Shown here in pieces: positions 61,008 through 64,000 of a stretch of 64,000 nucleotides of DNA. The notes beneath the pieces are model-generated. The model did no database searches, was not told where the DNA came from, and worked only from the letters and a program-made list of their open reading frames with translations. The stretch comes from Liquidambar formosana (lineage: Eukaryota > Streptophyta > Magnoliopsida > Saxifragales > Altingiaceae). The position numbers were made by a program, and so were the translations under genes. The stretch is taken from contig CM077828.1 of NCBI GenBank assembly GCA_039720395.1, positions 16,404,264 through 16,468,263 on the forward strand, read 5' to 3'. Position 1 is the first letter of the stretch. Each line of letters starts with the position of its first letter.

Positions 61008-61461
61008 CAATGTTGGCGTTTCTATAGCGCTCAAGAAACAGGACCGGATCGATCGGCGGGAGATCACAATGTTTAGGCTTCCAACGCCACTTGATGAGAT
61101 CTACACCGTTGGATTTATTAGCCGAAATGCAATTCCATCCCTTGAAAATTTCCTTGCAAGTGTCATCGTATCGTGCGGATCTGTCCTTCGGATCGTAGAC
61201 CCACGTTCCATCGGAGTAATCGCACGGTCCGTATGAGATCTTCGTTCTCGAACTGTCGTTCTCTTCGAGTTCGAAGTTCTGGTGGTTTTGAGAAGGGGTT
61301 TTGATGGAGGATCTGGAGAGAGAAAAAGCGAGTAAGAGGGAGGCGAAGCAAAGGAGACAGAGGAAGAGGAAGGAGGTGTAGCAGGTTGAGGAGAGAGTGC
61401 CGGTGTTCTTCTTTTGGTGGAGGTGCTGATGGTGGTGGTGGTGGTCTCTGGTGGTGGCCAT
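53984..61461 (-). CDS. Trichome birefringence-like protein (TBL12-TBL15 group), one frameshift
   Basis: Six exons: 61461-61008, 60475-60298, 56189-56049, 55459-55339, 54584-54449 and 54247-53984, with canonical sites. Length is about 430 residues, normal for TBLs. TBL/DUF231 proteins are Golgi type II membrane proteins that O-acetylate cell-wall polysaccharides. Seen here: a His-rich cytosolic tail, a membrane anchor (about residues 30-48), CDYSDGTWVYD, the GDSL box (FVGDSLNRN, about 153-161), and the DxxH box in DDCMHWCLPG (about 402-405). Exon 5 has one surplus nucleotide (about 54491) between HFEGGDWD and GGSCQRL, so the frame is broken unless this is a sequence error. The exon 1 donor abuts a long CT/TA microsatellite. 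Intron 2 (4.1 kb) contains a hAT element and a SINE. Which TBL number it matches is uncertain. Confidence 0.93.
57280..58507 (+). mobile_element. Non-autonomous hAT element, family A, copy 3
   Basis: The element spans 57288-58499 with perfect 8-bp duplications GGTATACG (57280-57287, 58500-58507). Ends are CAAGGTCTTAAATATCC and the complement of CATGGTTTTAAAAATCG. ATATCG-type words cluster at 57300-57370 and 58275-58480. It shares the first 250 bp and the GATGGTGGC/CTT-rich interior with copy 1. No transposase frame. It lies in TBL intron 2. Confidence 0.93.
58794..59062 (-). mobile_element. tRNA-derived SINE with 13-bp target duplication
   Basis: Read on the minus strand from 59049, it opens TTGGGTAGCCTAGTTGGTAA (A-box-like). 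It continues to GGATTCGATTCC (B-box-like) and ends in a TAA-repeat tail. Perfect 13-bp repeats TTCATCTTGATAA flank it (58794-58806, 59050-59062). It is a different SINE family from the one at 1259. It lies in TBL intron 2. Confidence 0.9.
60949..61004. repeat. Compound AT/GA microsatellite at TBL exon 1 donor
   Basis: (AT)9 followed by (AG)19 ends 3 bases from the exon 1 donor GT (61007-61006). In the transcript the intron therefore begins with a long CU run followed by UA repeats. Confidence 0.9.
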
Positions 61462-61683
61462 GGCGGATGCTGCAGCTCAGAAAGGGCGCACATTAGCCTC
61501 CAGTGTGTTGCTTGTGCTCAAAACGTGTGATTTAAACGTACCCAGGGTTTGTTTGGTTGCCAAGAAATTGTGAAATGGGAACAGAAATATGATTTTTTTT
61601 AAATGAAGGAATAGTAGGGGGTCGTTTGGAAATTTCAAAGAGCAACAATCTCCCTTCCCATTGTGAAATGAAAGCAAATAGCA

Positions 61684-64000
61684 TGATAGTAAAACTAGAG
61701 ATAGCATAATAGAATAGGGAGAAATCTATAAATTCTTATTTCAATTTATCTTCCATATCTCTTTACAATCCATGTAGAGAAGACCCCTTTTTATAGGCTT
61801 AGGATAGTATACGTAACATAAACCAAAAACACAAGTTACATGTACATATTAAATAGGAAAGTAAAGGGATCGGGGGTTAAGGCAAGTAAATGGATGTAGT
61901 CATCCATTAATGCATGTATGCATTTATAATACTCCCCCTTGGATGACTACACATTAAGAATATGCCTCATTAAAACCTTGCCAAGGAAAAACCCAATGGA
62001 AAAAAAACCAGTGGCGAAGGAAAGAAGAGTACAATATTCTTGTATATATTAGAATAGTGCTGAACGCCTAAAGAACTGCCTCATTAAAACCTTGCTAGGA
62101 AAAGTCAATGGGACAAAACTATAGTGAAAGAAAAAGAGGACAGTGCGTAACAGTACTATCTTGTTAATAACTCTCCCTCATAAGGATGTTTCAACAATCA
62201 ATAATTTTTCCAGAAAGATCTTTGAATCGATGCATTCCAATGTTATGCACTAACTTCTTGAATGTTGCTGTCGGTAGTGTTTTAGTGAATAAATTTGAAA
62301 GATTATCACTCGAACGTATCTGTTGAACATCAATATCATCGCTCTTCTAGAGCTCATGAGTATAAAAAAAACTTTGGTGAAATGTGCTTGGTACGATCAC
62401 CTTTGACATAACCTCCTCTAATCTGTGTGATGCAAGTAGCATTATCCTCATATAATATTATTGGATTATTTTTTATTGAAGATAGTCCACACTTCTCTCG
62501 AATATGTTGAATTATTGATCTCAACCAAATGCATTTTCGGCTTGCTTCATGAATTATAAGAATTTTTGAGTGATTTAAGGATGTGGCAGATATAATTTGC
62601 TTGACAGATCTCCATGAAATAGCAGTGCCACCACATGTAAACAAATATCTAGTTTGTGATCGACCTTTATGTGGATCAGAAAAATAACCTGCATCTGCAT
62701 ATCTAACTAACTACGGATTTGATTCACTTGTATAGAATAATCTCATGTCAGTCCGTTCCACGAAGATATCGTAATATATGTTTGACACCATTTCAATGCC
62801 TTCGAGTTGGTGTAGAACTGTATCTTGCTAGTAAGTTAACTGAAAAAGGCTATGTCCGGTCATGTGCAATTTGCAAGATACATTAAAGCACCGATTGCAC
62901 TAAGATATGGTACTTCAGGACTGAGAATTTCTTCATCATCTTTTGGAAGATGAAAAGGATCTTTCTTTATATCAAGTGATCGAACAACCATTGGAGTGCT
63001 CAAAAGATGAGCTTTATCTATATAAAAGTGTTTCAGGACTTTTTCTGTATATGTTGACTAATGTATAAGAATTCCATTTGGAAAATGTTCAATTTGCAGT
63101 CCAAGACAAAATTTTGTTTTGCCAAGATCTTTCGTCTCAAATTCATTATTTAAACAAGTGACGGTTTTTGTGAGCTCTTCAGCAGTCCCTACAAGATTTA
63201 AGTCATCAACATATATGGCAACAATAGCAAATCCGGATTCTGATTTCTTAATAAAAACGCATGGACAAATTGGATTATTTTCAAATCATTTTTTCAATAG
63301 ATATTCACTAAGGCAATTGTACCACATGCACCTAGACTGTTTTAACCTGTATAAAGATCTTTGTAGCTTAATAGAATACATACTTCGGGATGTTGGATCA
63401 TATGCTTCAGGCATTTTATATCTTTCAGGGATTTTCATGTATATATATCACTATCTAGTGATCCATATAAATATGCTATAACCACATCCATTAGACGCAT
63501 ATCTAAATTTTTTGTTACTACCAAGCTAATTAAATATCTGAAAGTGATTGCATCCATTACAGGAGAATATGTTTCTTCATAATCAATATCAGGTCCCTAC
63601 GAGAAACCTTGAGCTACAAGTTGTGCCTTGTATCTCACAATTTCATTTTTCTCATTTCGTTTTCGTACGAATACCCATTTGTATCCGACACGTTTTACAT
63701 CTTTAGGTGTTTGGACGATAGGTCCAAATACTTCACATTTTGCAAACGAGTTTAACTCTGCTTGAATTGCTTCTTTACATATTAGCCAATCATTTCTACG
63801 TCGACATTATTCGATGGTTTGTGGTTCAATTTCATCATTACTTCTGGTAATATCAAGAGCAATTTTAAAGGAAAATATGTTGTCGACAACAATTTTGTTC
63901 CTATCCAATATTTCTTCTGTACTTATATAATTTATCGAGATCTCATTATTTTCAGGTACCTGTTCCTCTTCAGGGGACAACTCTTCAGGAGATTTCACAT
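61684..64000 (-). mobile_element. Ty1/copia retrotransposon, 3' part (RT, RNase H, LTR)
   Basis: A minus-strand element entering from the right edge. Coding order: a linker after integrase (63998-63807), reverse transcriptase with the IYVDDL box (about 63225-63205), CLGLQIEHFPNGILI (about 63110-63065), and RNase H (62644-62354: TCGGTAISWRS, LYEDNATC, DRTKHISPKFF). Stops break the frame, so it is inactive. A polypurine tract CCAAGGGGGAG (61942-61932) marks the boundary of the 3' LTR. That LTR runs about 61931-61684, starting TATTATAAATG (first bases mutated from TG) and ending TACTATCA. The LTR is short (about 250 bp), and its outer limit is inferred. Confidence 0.85.

Noticed and set aside
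1..64000. CRISPR arrays, rRNA, tRNA genes, biosynthetic clusters or viral insertions
   Set aside because: No regularly spaced repeats, no tRNA cloverleaf apart from SINE-related A/B boxes, no clustered pathway genes and no viral coat or replicase frames were recognised.

Overview
This window is nuclear DNA from a land plant, probably a woody eudicot; I cannot name the species. The evidence is AT-rich intergenic sequence, genes with many small exons joined by canonical GT-AG introns, plant-specific families (WAT1/MtN21 transporter, trichome-birefringence-like acetyltransferase), and dense plant-type transposons (hAT, L1- and RTE-type LINEs, SINEs, Ty1/copia and Ty3/gypsy pieces, Stowaway and Tourist MITEs).

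Layout. (1) 24463 down to the left edge, minus strand: the first eight exons of a DExH-box RNA helicase (DExH3/DExH5 type), running off the window. Its introns are swollen with transposons, above all a 13.65-kb intron (5780-19430). (2) 24464-28427: intergenic, with a Tourist MITE and a small perfect-arm hairpin element just upstream of the next gene. (3) 28428-30029, plus strand: an intact single-exon CCT4 (TCP-1 delta) chaperonin gene with a telomere-like repeat beside its start codon. (4) 30030-35290: intergenic, with RTE and LINE remnants and a palindromic MITE. (5) 38521-35300, minus strand: a WAT1-related transporter pseudogene (three nonsense codons, a lost splice acceptor, a deletion, a frameshift) split by a solo LTR. 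(6) 50779-40390, minus strand: a ten-exon PP2C phosphatase gene (Arabidopsis At1g18030 type), complete except for one 1-nt insertion in exon 6. (7) 61461-53984, minus strand: a six-exon TBL gene of the TBL12-TBL15 group, complete except for one extra nucleotide in exon 5. (8) 61684-64000: 3' part of a Ty1/copia element on the minus strand, its LTR about 220 bp upstream of the TBL start codon.

The most striking content is the transposon archaeology. Three members of one non-autonomous hAT family (2452-4144, 7895-12012, 57288-58499), each with a perfect 8-bp target duplication, carry dense ATATCG/GATATATC motifs near both ends. One of them contains a LINE, which itself contains a second kind of hAT element: three layers, all inside one helicase intron. 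The second hAT family occurs twice, both times inside a LINE. I see no prokaryotic-type operon, CRISPR array or defence system. The protein genes are unlinked housekeeping or family genes with no evident joint pathway.
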